From assembly GCF_016820575.1 (NCBI RefSeq), contig NZ_JAEMQH010000002.1, positions 434,001 through 498,000 of the forward strand: a stretch of DNA of 64,000 nt. The letters run 5' to 3'. The notes below the pieces were generated by a model. That model was given only the letters and a program-made list of their open reading frames with translations, made no database searches and had not been told where the DNA came from. The position numbers and the translations under genes are program-made. The stretch is from Marinobacter sediminum (GTDB lineage Bacteria; Pseudomonadota; Gammaproteobacteria; Pseudomonadales; Oleiphilaceae). Below, in pieces: positions 8,949 through 18,152 of this stretch (within the stretch, counting starts at the first letter, position 1; each line of letters begins with the position of its first letter).

Positions 8949-9913
8949 CCGATCCGGCCTCCCGGCCCTAACAGTGCTTTCAGTGCCACCGTGGGTTCTT
9001 CGCCGGTGGAAACCATGGCGGAGGCCACGCCCGAGGTGCGGAAACAATGATCCAGGCGGGCCTCATGGGCACCTACCTTGCGTCGCCAGGCTTCCTGGAA
9101 CCGGGTGTTGGCGGCATCAAACCAGACCGGGCCGTCAGGACCGGCAACCGCAAAGCGACCGCTACTGGGCAGCTCCCGCTCAAGCGGGTCCACGATCCGG
9201 ATGGCACTGACCGAGTTGTGACGGGCGAGGGCACCGAGCAGGGTTGGGGTGTCCTCGGTAATGCCCAGGAAATCGCTGATCACGAAAATGCGACTGCCGG
9301 TGTGGGCTACCCGTCGGGCTTCGGCGAGTGCCTGGTCGAGGCCATTGGCAGTGGCCTCTTCGGATGAAGTTTCGGGTTGCGTGCCCGGCTGTTGCTGGTG
9401 ATCAGCCAGGGTGTCCAGCAGGCGCAGCACCGATTTCTTGCGCCGTGCAGGACGCAGCACGCTCAGCGAGCGCTGGTTGAAGACAATGCCGCCGACCTGA
9501 TCACCGGCCCAGAGCGCCAGCCAGGCGAGCAGGCTGGCAACCTGCGCCGCCCGTACCTGTTTGTAGGCGCCGGTACTGGCAAAGAACAGGGTAGGGCCCA
9601 GATCGCAGAGCAGCAGGACCGGGCGTTCCCGCTCCTCCTCGTACAGCTTGGTGTGGGGCGCTTGCCGCCGTGCGGTCACGCGCCAGTCGATACTGCGGAT
9701 GTCGTCACCGGGCTGGTACTGGCGAACCTCCGCGAATGCCATGCCCCGCCCCCGCTGCGGTGACTGCTGCAAACCGGCCTGGCGGGTTTTTACCGGGCGG
9801 GCCGACGGCAGCTTCAACGCACGGGCATCCGCCTGCAGGCGGATCAGGTCCGGCAGACTGATGTGGGTTAGAGCGTCGGAGTAAGCCATGGTAGCAGTGT
9901 CAGTCTGTCGCAT
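8945..9913 (-). CDS. DUF58 domain protein
   Basis: A 322-residue soluble protein of the DUF58 family, a VWA-like fold usually encoded right after MoxR ATPases. The family signature region GRGMAFAEVRQYQPGDDIRSIDW (stated as positions about 55-77) and the segment LLCDLGPTLFF (about 100-110) are clear. MAYSDALTH, eight residues in, is an alternative start, and neither start has a strong Shine-Dalgarno sequence. It lies 12 bases after moxR and overlaps the DUF4381 gene by 4. The role is inferred: a MoxR partner in assembly or activation of the Bat complex. Confidence 0.9.
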   Translation of the reverse strand: MRQTDTATMAYSDALTHISLPDLIRLQADARALKLPSARPVKTRQAGLQQSPQRGRGMAFAEVRQYQPGDDIRSIDWRVTARRQAPHTKLYEEERERPVLLLCDLGPTLFFASTGAYKQVRAAQVASLLAWLALWAGDQVGGIVFNQRSLSVLRPARRKKSVLRLLDTLADHQQQPGTQPETSSEEATANGLDQALAEARRVAHTGSRIFVISDFLGITEDTPTLLGALARHNSVSAIRIVDPLERELPSSGRFAVAGPDGPVWFDAANTRFQEAWRRKVGAHEARLDHCFRTSGVASAMVSTGEEPTVALKALLGPGGRIG

Positions 9914-9925
9914 CGGGGAAGATCA

Positions 9926-10921
9926 TCAGGCGGTGACCGGTACTCGCTCAATCAGGCATTCGATAACCGCGTCGGCGGTCATGCCCTCGGCTTCGGCTTC
10001 AAAGGTCAGCAGAATCCGGTGCCGGAGTACATCAAAGGCCATGGCCCGGACATCGTCCGGCGTCACATAGTCGCGGCCGTCAAGCCAGGCCAGGGCCCGG
10101 GCGCAGCGGTCCAGAGCAATGGTGCCGCGAGGGCTGGCACCAAAGGCGGTCCAGCGTGCCAGCTCAGGGTCCAGGCTGCCGGCATCACGGCTGGCCAGCA
10201 CCAGAGCCAGCAGGTACTGCTCCACCGGCTCGGCCATGTAGATGTCGGCGATCTCGTTGCGGGCGTCGAACACCTGATCTGCGGTCACCCGAACACTGGC
10301 TTCGGCCTGGCCCTGGCGATAGTCATTACGCGCCAGGTGCAGGATGGCTTTTTCGGCCTCGGCCGAGGGGTAATCAATCACCACATGCATCAGGAAACGG
10401 TCGAGCTGGGCTTCGGGCAGAGGGTAGGTGCCCTCCTGTTCAATGGGGTTTTGGGTTGCCATCACCATGAACAGACGATCGAGTGGGAAGGTGCGCAGGC
10501 CGACACTGACCTGTCGTTCGCCCATGGCTTCGAGCAGGGCGGACTGGACCTTGGCCGGCGCCCGGTTGATTTCATCGGCGAGCACCAGATTGTGAAAAAT
10601 AGGCCCGCGCTGGAATTCGAAGGTGCCGGTTTCAGCCCGGTAGATTTCACTGCCGGTGACATCGGAGGGCAGCAGGTCCGGAGTGAACTGAATTCGGTGA
10701 AAATCGCCGTCCAGGTGATCGGCCAGAGCCTTGATCGCCGTAGTCTTGGCCAAACCGGGAGCACCCTCCACCAGAAGGTGGCCATCGGCGAGGAGAGCAA
10801 TGAGTAATCGGTCCACCAATTTGGCCTGTCCGATTATCCTTTTTGCCAACTGTGATCTGAGTTCACCGAACGTATGCTGTAGCGACATTGAAAGGAACTG
10901 CTCCGATTCTCTAGGGTTCAT
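9926..10921 (-). CDS. MoxR-family AAA+ ATPase
   Basis: A 331-residue AAA+ ATPase from MNPRESEQF. An in-frame extension to 10984 adds 21 residues that do not look conserved. Walker A reads GAPGLAKTTA (near residue 50), Walker B LVLADEINRAPAK (near 113), and sensor 1 MATQNPIEQEGTYPLPEAQLD lies near 145-165. MoxR ATPases act as chaperone-like remodelers of VWA proteins. It heads a six-gene operon with DUF58, DUF4381, BatA, BatB and BatD, which supports that role. The 128 bases to gdhB on the other strand must hold divergent promoters. Confidence 0.94.
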   Translation of the reverse strand: MNPRESEQFLSMSLQHTFGELRSQLAKRIIGQAKLVDRLLIALLADGHLLVEGAPGLAKTTAIKALADHLDGDFHRIQFTPDLLPSDVTGSEIYRAETGTFEFQRGPIFHNLVLADEINRAPAKVQSALLEAMGERQVSVGLRTFPLDRLFMVMATQNPIEQEGTYPLPEAQLDRFLMHVVIDYPSAEAEKAILHLARNDYRQGQAEASVRVTADQVFDARNEIADIYMAEPVEQYLLALVLASRDAGSLDPELARWTAFGASPRGTIALDRCARALAWLDGRDYVTPDDVRAMAFDVLRHRILLTFEAEAEGMTADAVIECLIERVPVTA

Positions 10922-11049
10922 CTTAGAACGTCTTTGATGCGTAAGTAGTTGCCGCAGTTTTGGTGTCTGCCCGGCAAAAATCAAGGGTTTGACTATGCTT
11001 ATGTGACAATAAGACGATTACGTTTACTTCACACTAACCGAGGTCGATC

Positions 11050-14000
11050 ATGAATGCGCTGACAGTAGCCAGCAAGGATCAGTTTTTTGAACAACTGGCT
11101 GATGCGTTCGCCCAGAAAATTGCCAAGACAGAGGCAAAAAAGATCAGTGAATTTGCCAAGCAGCATTACGCCCATATTCCGCTTGAAGAGCTGGTCAGTC
11201 GACGATTTTCGGACACCTACGGTGCGGTTCTCGCCGCGTGGCAGTTTCTCCAAAAACGGAGCGCCGACGAAACCCCTGTTTCGGTGTTCAATCCTGACCT
11301 CGAAAGCGATGGCTGGCAGTCGACCCACACGGTCATTTTTATACTGCACCCGAATATCCCGTTTCTGATCGATTCTCTGCGCATTGCCATCAACCAGCGC
11401 GAGATCGGTACCCACTCCATTCAGCACTCTATCCTGCAGGTCGAGCGCACCGAAGACGGTAAGCTGAGCAAGCTGCTGCCCAATAAACGCTCCAATAAGA
11501 ATGCCCAGTTCGAAGCCTTTATCGTCCTGGAAATCGATCGTCACAGTGATCCGGCCGACCTGAACGAGCTGGAAGAAGCTTTGCAAAAGGTGCTGCACGA
11601 AGTGCGCATTGCCGTCTCTGATTTCCCGATTGTCACCGGCAAGGTGTGCGAGATCCTCGATGAACTGGACACCACCGCCGCCGGCATTGATGACGAACAA
11701 AAGGAGGAGGCGAGAGCCTTTCTGAACTGGCTGGTGCAGGACCACTTCACCTTCCTGGGCTACGACGAGTACGACTTTGCCAAGGACAAGAGCGGCATGG
11801 TGGTGCGTCGCGTCGAGAACTCGGAGCTGGGCATCCTGCGGGTTAACAACGAGCGCCCCGATCGGGTGCGGCTGAACGAGCTGCCCCAGCGAACGCGTCA
11901 TGAAATGACCCGCACCGACGATATCTTTATTTTTGCCAAATCCGCCCAGCGCTCGCGGGTGCACCGTCCGGCCTACCCGGACTACATCGCGGTCAAGAAG
12001 TTCAACAGTAAGGGCGAAGTGGTTGGCGAACGCCGCTTCCTGGGCCTTTATACCTCCCGGGTCTATAACGAGCGCCCGGACGAGATCCCGCTGCTGCGCC
12101 GGAAATTCCAGAACGTCATCAAGCGCTCGGGTTTCCTTCGGGACGATTATGCCGGCAAAGAGCTGGACCAGATTCTCACCGTGTATCCCCGTGACGAACT
12201 GTTCCAGATCGAAAGCAAAGACTTGTTGAAGGTGGCCAAAAACATCCTGTACATCCAGGAGCGCCGCCGGATCGAGCTGTTCATGCGCGAAGACGTATAC
12301 GGCCAGTTTGTTACCTGTCTGGCGTTCTTCCCCCGTGATATCTACAACACCGAGCTGCGGCAAAAGGTCGAGCAGGTGCTGCTGGACCGGCTGGGAGCGG
12401 AAGACATCGAATTTGTCACCCATTTTTCTGAATCGGTGCTGGCCCGGGTGCAGTTCACTATCCGGGTTCCCCAAGTTGAAAACCGGGAACTGCCCATTTC
12501 CGAGATTCGTGAAAAAGTCATTGAGATGGCCCAATCCTGGCGCGATGGCCTGTATGAGTCCCTGAGCGAGGCCTACGGCGAAGAGCAGGGCAACGAGCTG
12601 TCGCGACTGTGGTCCGGCGGCTTCCCGGCCAGCTACACCGATATGTTCTCGCCCCGTCGGGCCGCCATTGATCTGGAGCACATCTCCAGTGCGGCCAGTC
12701 ATGATGATCTGGCCATGAGTTTTTACCGGGCCCTGGAAGAGGACGAGAGCACCCTGCATTTCAAGCTCTTCTATCCGGATCAGCCGCTGCCTTTGTCTGA
12801 CGTGATGCCGATTTTCGACAACCTGGGCTTTCGGGTGTTGGGCGAGCATCCGTTCGAGGTGATTGACCGGCACGGCAAGGCGGTTTGGATTCACGACTTC
12901 ACGTTGCAGGCCCACACCGGCCGGGTGGTCGATATTCATCGCATCCGCCCGATCTTCGAGGACCTGTTCCGTCGGGTTTGGCACGGCGACGCCGAAAACG
13001 ACGCCTTCAACCGGATGCTGCTGACGTCGTACATGAGCTGGCGCGAGATTGCGCTGCTGCGGACTTTCGCCCGCTACATGCGCCAGATCCGCTTTTCCAA
13101 CAGTCAGACCTTCATTTCCAACACCCTGGTCAACCACATGGATCTGGCCAGGTTGCTGCTCGAGTACTTCGACGTGCGCTTCAATCCGGACCGTTTCCAG
13201 AGTGATGGCAAGAGCCGCGCGGCCCAGCAGAAACTGGAGATCGAGTTTAACGCTGGTCTGGATGGGGTCGATAATCTCAGTGAAGACAGGGTGCTGCGGC
13301 TTTACATGGAGCTGATGCAGGCGACCCTGCGCACCAACTTCTACCAGCACGATGAGAATGGTGGTCCCAAGCCCTACATCAGCGTCAAGTTTGATCCGTC
13401 GCGCATTCCGGATGTGCCGCTGCCGTTGCCCATGTTTGAGATCTTCGTTTATTCACCAAGGGTGGAAGGCGTCCACCTGCGCGGCGGCAAGGTTGCCCGT
13501 GGCGGCCTGCGCTGGTCCGACCGGTTTGAGGATTACCGCACTGAGATCTTGGGCCTGGTAAAGGCGCAGCAGGTCAAGAACGCGGTTATTGTGCCGGTGG
13601 GCGCAAAGGGCGGTTTTGTTGCCAAGCGTCTGCCTGACCCGTCTGACCGTGAGGCGTTCCAGGCCGAGGGTATTGAAGCCTACAAGACCTTTATCCGTGG
13701 CTTGCTGGATATTACCGACAACCTGGTGGATGCTGGTATCCAGCCGCCCGAGCGGGTGGTGCGCCACGACGAAGACGATCACTATCTGGTTGTGGCGGCC
13801 GACAAGGGTACTGCGACCTTCTCGGATATCGCCAACGGCCTGGCTGCGGACTACGGCTTCTGGATGGGCGATGCCTTCGCCTCCGGTGGCAGTAACGGTT
13901 ACGACCACAAGAAGATGGGTATTACCGCCCGCGGTGCCTGGGTATCGGTTGAGCGTCACTTCCGGGAAATGGAGATCAATCCAGCCCTGGACGAGTTCAC

Positions 14001-15996
14001 CGCCATTGGCATCGGCGACATGGGCGGGGATGTGTTCGGCAACGGCATGCTCTGTTCCGAAAAGACCAAGCTTGTCGCAGCCTTCAACCACATTCATATC
14101 TTCATTGATCCGACTCCGGATCCAGACAAGAGCTTCAAGGAGCGCAAGCGGCTGTTTGAAATGCCCCGGTCAGCCTGGACCGATTACGACACCAAACTGA
14201 TCTCCAAGGGCGGCGGTGTGTTCAGTCGTAACGCCAAATCGATTCCGGTCAGCGCCGAAATGAAAAAGCTGCTGGGGATCAAGTCGGACCGGGTACCCCC
14301 GAACATGCTGATTTCCCACATCCTGAAGGCCCAGGTGGACCTGCTCTGGGTTGGCGGCATCGGCACCTACGTGAAATCTGCGAGTGAGTCCCACAGTGAC
14401 GTTGGCGACAAGGCCAACGACGGCCTGCGCGTTAACGGTTCGGAACTGCGCTGCAAGGTTGTGGGTGAGGGCGGTAACCTCGGGCTGACCCAGCTTGGAC
14501 GGATTGAGTTCGCGCTTCGTGGCGGTCGCATGAACACCGACTTCATCGACAACTCCGGTGGCGTCGATTGTTCCGACCACGAAGTCAATATGAAGATCTT
14601 GTTGAACCAGGCGGTTGCGGTGGGTGATCTCACCAGCAAACAGCGCAACGTCATGCTGGAAGAAATGACCGATGACGTCGCCGCCCTGGTGCTGAAGAAC
14701 AACTATCGGCAGACCCAGGCCATCAGTATCGCCAGCGAGGACGCCGCTATCCGGCTTGAGGAATACCGCCGGCTGATGAACACCATGGAGAACGAAGGCA
14801 AGCTCAACCGTTCGCTGGAGTTCCTGCCCGACGATGAAACCCTGTCGGAGCGAAAGCTCGACAAGAAGGGCCTGACCCGTCCGGAGCTGTCGGTGTTGAT
14901 TTCCTACGTGAAGGGCGACCTGAAGCAGACGCTCATCAACAGCACGTTGCCAGATGAGCCGCTGCTGGCCGGTGAGATGTACAAGGTGTTCCCGCGGGGG
15001 CTAACCCAGAAATTCTCCAAGGAGCTGGGCGAGCACCAACTGCGGCGCGAAATCATCGCCACCCAGATTGCCAACGACATGGTCAATCACATGGGGATCA
15101 CCTTTGTTGAACGGCTGAACCAGTCCACCGGTGCCGATGCTGCGTCCATCGCACTGGCCTGGATCATTGCCCGTGATGTGTTCCGCATCGATAACTGGTG
15201 GGACAAGATCGAGGATCAGGACTTCAACGTGCCGGCTCAGCTGCAGATGGAGTTGATGCAGGATCTGATGCGGCTGATGCGTCGCTCCGTTCGGTGGCTG
15301 CTGCGCAACCGTCGGGCCGAACTCAGCATCCAGAACCACATCGAGCGTTTCGCCGACAGTGTCTGGGCGATCACCGCCAGTCTGCCGGACTACCTCGGTG
15401 AGCACGCACGCACGGCCTGGCAGAAACGCCATCAGGCACTCGTTGAGGCCGGATTGCCCGCAGAGCTGGCATCGGTGGTATCCGGTACGGATTACCTGTA
15501 CTCGTCACTGGGCATTATTGAGGCCCAGGAAGCGACCGGCATGCCACTGAAAACCGTGGCCAACCTGTACTATGAGCTGGGCGACAAACTGGATCTGAAC
15601 TGGTTTGCCCGGGCCATTGCCTCGCTGGCGCCGGCGTCGCACTGGCAGGCCCTGGCCCGGGAAAGTTTCCGGGAAGATCTGGAATGGCAGCAGCGAGCAC
15701 TCACTACGGGAGTGCTCCGGTTGGCTGGCAAGCCGGAAGATGTTCCGGCCTGTGTCGATGGGTGGCTTGAGCGCCATGTTGGAATGATTAAGCGCTGGAA
15801 AGCCATGCTGGCGGAGCTGAAGAGCGTGCGTGAGCCGGAATACGCCATGTTCTCCGTGGCCTTGCGGGAGCTCCTGGATCTGGCCCAGAGCACCATGCAC
15901 TCCGGTCAGCTTGAGGCTGACAGTGAGACCGAAAGCGGCAGCGTGAACGGAACACAGACTGTAGCCCAAAGCGAAACGGCGAATGCGACCACTTGA
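11050..15996 (+). CDS. gdhB: NAD-specific glutamate dehydrogenase, 180-kDa class
   Basis: A 1648-residue catabolic enzyme that deaminates glutamate to 2-oxoglutarate with NAD+. The size is that of the large bacterial class (about 1600 residues) and not of the 450-residue hexameric GDH. The N-terminal half contains ACT-like regulatory regions. The catalytic part carries PVGAKGGFVAK with the substrate lysine near residue 850, DKGTATFSDIAN near 918, and MGGDVFGNGML near 990. A long C-terminal helical region follows. A GAGG at 11040-11043 precedes the ATG. Transcription diverges from the MoxR operon. Arginine or amino-acid catabolism is the usual context in pseudomonads. Confidence 0.96.
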   Translation: MNALTVASKDQFFEQLADAFAQKIAKTEAKKISEFAKQHYAHIPLEELVSRRFSDTYGAVLAAWQFLQKRSADETPVSVFNPDLESDGWQSTHTVIFILHPNIPFLIDSLRIAINQREIGTHSIQHSILQVERTEDGKLSKLLPNKRSNKNAQFEAFIVLEIDRHSDPADLNELEEALQKVLHEVRIAVSDFPIVTGKVCEILDELDTTAAGIDDEQKEEARAFLNWLVQDHFTFLGYDEYDFAKDKSGMVVRRVENSELGILRVNNERPDRVRLNELPQRTRHEMTRTDDIFIFAKSAQRSRVHRPAYPDYIAVKKFNSKGEVVGERRFLGLYTSRVYNERPDEIPLLRRKFQNVIKRSGFLRDDYAGKELDQILTVYPRDELFQIESKDLLKVAKNILYIQERRRIELFMREDVYGQFVTCLAFFPRDIYNTELRQKVEQVLLDRLGAEDIEFVTHFSESVLARVQFTIRVPQVENRELPISEIREKVIEMAQSWRDGLYESLSEAYGEEQGNELSRLWSGGFPASYTDMFSPRRAAIDLEHISSAASHDDLAMSFYRALEEDESTLHFKLFYPDQPLPLSDVMPIFDNLGFRVLGEHPFEVIDRHGKAVWIHDFTLQAHTGRVVDIHRIRPIFEDLFRRVWHGDAENDAFNRMLLTSYMSWREIALLRTFARYMRQIRFSNSQTFISNTLVNHMDLARLLLEYFDVRFNPDRFQSDGKSRAAQQKLEIEFNAGLDGVDNLSEDRVLRLYMELMQATLRTNFYQHDENGGPKPYISVKFDPSRIPDVPLPLPMFEIFVYSPRVEGVHLRGGKVARGGLRWSDRFEDYRTEILGLVKAQQVKNAVIVPVGAKGGFVAKRLPDPSDREAFQAEGIEAYKTFIRGLLDITDNLVDAGIQPPERVVRHDEDDHYLVVAADKGTATFSDIANGLAADYGFWMGDAFASGGSNGYDHKKMGITARGAWVSVERHFREMEINPALDEFTAIGIGDMGGDVFGNGMLCSEKTKLVAAFNHIHIFIDPTPDPDKSFKERKRLFEMPRSAWTDYDTKLISKGGGVFSRNAKSIPVSAEMKKLLGIKSDRVPPNMLISHILKAQVDLLWVGGIGTYVKSASESHSDVGDKANDGLRVNGSELRCKVVGEGGNLGLTQLGRIEFALRGGRMNTDFIDNSGGVDCSDHEVNMKILLNQAVAVGDLTSKQRNVMLEEMTDDVAALVLKNNYRQTQAISIASEDAAIRLEEYRRLMNTMENEGKLNRSLEFLPDDETLSERKLDKKGLTRPELSVLISYVKGDLKQTLINSTLPDEPLLAGEMYKVFPRGLTQKFSKELGEHQLRREIIATQIANDMVNHMGITFVERLNQSTGADAASIALAWIIARDVFRIDNWWDKIEDQDFNVPAQLQMELMQDLMRLMRRSVRWLLRNRRAELSIQNHIERFADSVWAITASLPDYLGEHARTAWQKRHQALVEAGLPAELASVVSGTDYLYSSLGIIEAQEATGMPLKTVANLYYELGDKLDLNWFARAIASLAPASHWQALARESFREDLEWQQRALTTGVLRLAGKPEDVPACVDGWLERHVGMIKRWKAMLAELKSVREPEYAMFSVALRELLDLAQSTMHSGQLEADSETESGSVNGTQTVAQSETANATT

Positions 15997-16062
15997 GTAT
16001 TGCTTTGGACAAACAGATGCCGTTCAATTTGAAGGGTCAAAAGCTTAAGAGGGAGTGTGTCG

Positions 16063-16743
16063 ATGGGTCAGCTTGACCGTCTACTAGAGAAAAATCAGGC
16101 CTGGGCGGCCGGTATAAAAGCGCAGGATCCGCAGTTCTTTGACCGCCTGTCCAGTCAGCAGGCTCCAGAGTACCTATGGATTGGCTGTGCGGACAGCCGA
16201 GTGCCGGCGAACCAGATTGTTGATCTGATGCCAGGGGAATTGTTTGTGCACCGGAACGTTGCCAACGTGGTGGTGCACACCGATTTCAATTGCTTGTCGG
16301 TGCTACAGTTTGCGGTCGAGGTGCTGAAGGTCAAACACATCATGGTCGTCGGGCATTATGGCTGCGGCGGGGTGCGCGCGGCGCTACTGAACGAAGGCTC
16401 CGGTCTGATCACCAACTGGCTGCGTCATATTCAGGACGTTCGTGACCTCCACCAGCCTATCCTTGATCAGGTCACTGACGTTAAGGATCGGGTGGACCGG
16501 CTGTGCGAGCTTAACGTGGTTGAACAAGTGGATCACGTGACCCAGAACAGCATCGTTCAGGATGCCTGGAAACGCGGTCAGCCCCTGACGGTGCATGGCT
16601 TTGTTTACGCACTCCATGACGGCGTTCTGCGGGATATGGGCCTCTCCATTTCCAACAACGACGAGCGCGAGCCGGTCAAGCGTCGGGCGATCGAAGAGTT
16701 GGCAGCAAGGCCGGTCCGGTCTGGGCGCCAGGAAAAGGCCTGA
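16063..16743 (+). CDS. can: Beta-class carbonic anhydrase
   Basis: A 226-residue zinc enzyme interconverting CO2 and bicarbonate. The Zn ligands and catalytic pair are visible: CADSRVP (Cys and Asp-Arg dyad near residues 43-49) and HYGCGGV (His and Cys near 99-105). The start was set at ATG 16063 because GGGAG at 16050-16054 lies 8 bases upstream; a GTG two codons earlier is too close to that site. The length matches E. coli Can (about 220). No operon partner: 66 bases after gdhB and 166 before rsmC. Confidence 0.96.
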   Translation: MGQLDRLLEKNQAWAAGIKAQDPQFFDRLSSQQAPEYLWIGCADSRVPANQIVDLMPGELFVHRNVANVVVHTDFNCLSVLQFAVEVLKVKHIMVVGHYGCGGVRAALLNEGSGLITNWLRHIQDVRDLHQPILDQVTDVKDRVDRLCELNVVEQVDHVTQNSIVQDAWKRGQPLTVHGFVYALHDGVLRDMGLSISNNDEREPVKRRAIEELAARPVRSGRQEKA

Positions 16744-16909
16744 GGCCAAGGTTTCGGCGCCTGGGTTTGAAGCCTGAGTTTCGAAGCCTGGATGTCGACG
16801 CCAAGTAATCCCTATCGGCCCTCAAGGTACGCCAGTTCTGGCGGGACTTGTGGGCCGATTCCAGTTAGAGTAGCCCGTTTCCAGAACCAGTAACGGGGTC
16901 CCCCTGCCG

Positions 16910-17956
16910 ATGTCCGAAATGCCAAAATCCCATGAAGCCCTGCTTCGAAATCGTTCCCTGCTGAAAGGTCGTGTGGCCTTGCTGGGGGCAAGTTCCGGCG
17001 CCTTGCTGCCAGAGCTGCCTTCCGGTGGTTTGGCAATGAGCGAGCATGCGGGCTACGCCGAGGAGCTGGCCGGGCCGCCAAACTGGCAGGTGTGTTTTGG
17101 TTACGACAATCCTGCACTCACGGCCTCCAGCTTCGACACAGTGGTGGTGTTTCTGCCCAAGGCCCGGGCCGAGCTTGATCTCAGGCTGGCGCTGGCGCGC
17201 TGGATAGCTGCACCGGATGCCGCCTTGATCCTGATAGGTGAGAAGAAGGAAGGCATCGCCGGCGCAGTGAAGCAGCTTAAGACCATCGATCCTGATGCGG
17301 CCAAGGTTGATAGTGCCCGGCATTGCCAGGTTTGGGTGGCCATTGGCTTTGCGCCCCTGGCGCGCTTTGACGTGACAGAATGGATGGAGTGGCACTCGAT
17401 AAGCAACGCCGGTAGTTCCGTTGAGGTCTGTGGCTTGCCGGGTATTTTCAGCCAGGGCGAGTTGGACGCTGGCACTTCGATGTTGCTGGATACTTTGGTC
17501 AGTACGCCACTGAAAGCCAATCGGGTTCTCGATTTCGCCTGTGGCGCAGGCGTTATCGGCTCTTGGCACCAGGTGTGGCAACGGGATCAAGGCCGGCCGG
17601 TGGCACCGGTGGATGGGGTAGACGTGCAATCCCAGGCGGTCATGTGTGCCCGAGCAACCTATGAGCGGGCAGGGGTGTCCGGCGAGATCATTGCGTCAGA
17701 TGGCCTGGCTGATGTCGAGGGTGTCTGGCCGGCTATCGTCACCAACCCACCCTTCCATGCGGGTGTTCGAACAGACATCTCCATGACCGAGGATTTCCTG
17801 CGCTCGGTGGCCCGCCACCTCAAGACCCGGGGTGAACTGAGGCTGGTTGCCAACACCTTCCTGCCGTACGAAAACTTGATTAAACGTTTTGTGGGGCCGG
17901 TGGAACGCCTGACCGAAGATCGCCGCTTCACGGTGTACCGCGCCACCCGTCGTTGA
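16910..17956 (+). CDS. rsmC: 16S rRNA (guanine-1207-N2)-methyltransferase RsmC
   Basis: A 348-residue protein with the two-domain RsmC layout: a degenerate N-terminal methyltransferase-like domain (about 1-175) and a catalytic C-terminal domain. The SAM-binding motif is VLDFACGAGVIG (near 205) and the catalytic motif NPPFHAG (near 280), as in N2-guanine methyltransferases. Segments such as KVDSARHCQVW and LPGVF-like LPGIFSQGELDAGT match RsmC, which modifies G1207 of 16S rRNA in the 30S subunit. The next plus-strand gene encodes the paralogous RlmG. Confidence 0.91.
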   Translation: MSEMPKSHEALLRNRSLLKGRVALLGASSGALLPELPSGGLAMSEHAGYAEELAGPPNWQVCFGYDNPALTASSFDTVVVFLPKARAELDLRLALARWIAAPDAALILIGEKKEGIAGAVKQLKTIDPDAAKVDSARHCQVWVAIGFAPLARFDVTEWMEWHSISNAGSSVEVCGLPGIFSQGELDAGTSMLLDTLVSTPLKANRVLDFACGAGVIGSWHQVWQRDQGRPVAPVDGVDVQSQAVMCARATYERAGVSGEIIASDGLADVEGVWPAIVTNPPFHAGVRTDISMTEDFLRSVARHLKTRGELRLVANTFLPYENLIKRFVGPVERLTEDRRFTVYRATRR

Positions 17957-17989
17957 GTGCCAGCGACGATCTGAGGGTAAACTCCAGGC

Positions 17990-18015
17990 AAAAAAAAGCC
18001 CCTGGGGTGAGGGGC
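17990..18015 (-). terminator. Intrinsic terminator pointing to the minus strand, without an obvious gene
   Basis: Read on the minus strand, GCCCCT and AGGGGC form a 6-bp stem with a CACCCC loop, followed by eight T residues. On the plus strand there is no T-run after the stem, so it cannot serve rsmC. No minus-strand protein gene ends here. It could end a small RNA transcribed from about 18110-18150 towards rsmC, or block antisense entry into rsmC. Confidence 0.6.
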
Positions 18016-18079
18016 AAAGGGTTTGCGTCCACAACAACGGAGCCAACCAGAAAAAGAATAATGCGTGAACACCCCACAA

Positions 18080-18112
18080 TTTAGGCTTAATTTCTAGAAT
18101 AAACAGCCTAAA
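18080..18112. repeat. Inverted repeat between rsmC and rlmG
   Basis: TTTAGGCT (18080-18087) is repeated inverted as AGCCTAAA (18105-18112) around a 17-base AT-rich centre. It lies 40 bases upstream of rlmG and about 65 bases from the minus-strand terminator. It may be an operator for rlmG or the 5' stem of the suspected minus-strand small RNA. No regulator can be assigned. Confidence 0.5.
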
Positions 18113-18152
18113 ATAACGCTTTTGTGATAAATCCCCCTTTTGGAAGCCCAAT

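Noticed and set aside
11029..13350. 773-codon open frame on the minus strand inside gdhB
   Set aside because: It is a shadow frame opposite a highly conserved gene, produced by GC-biased codon use. It shows no family resemblance and no promoter or ribosome site.
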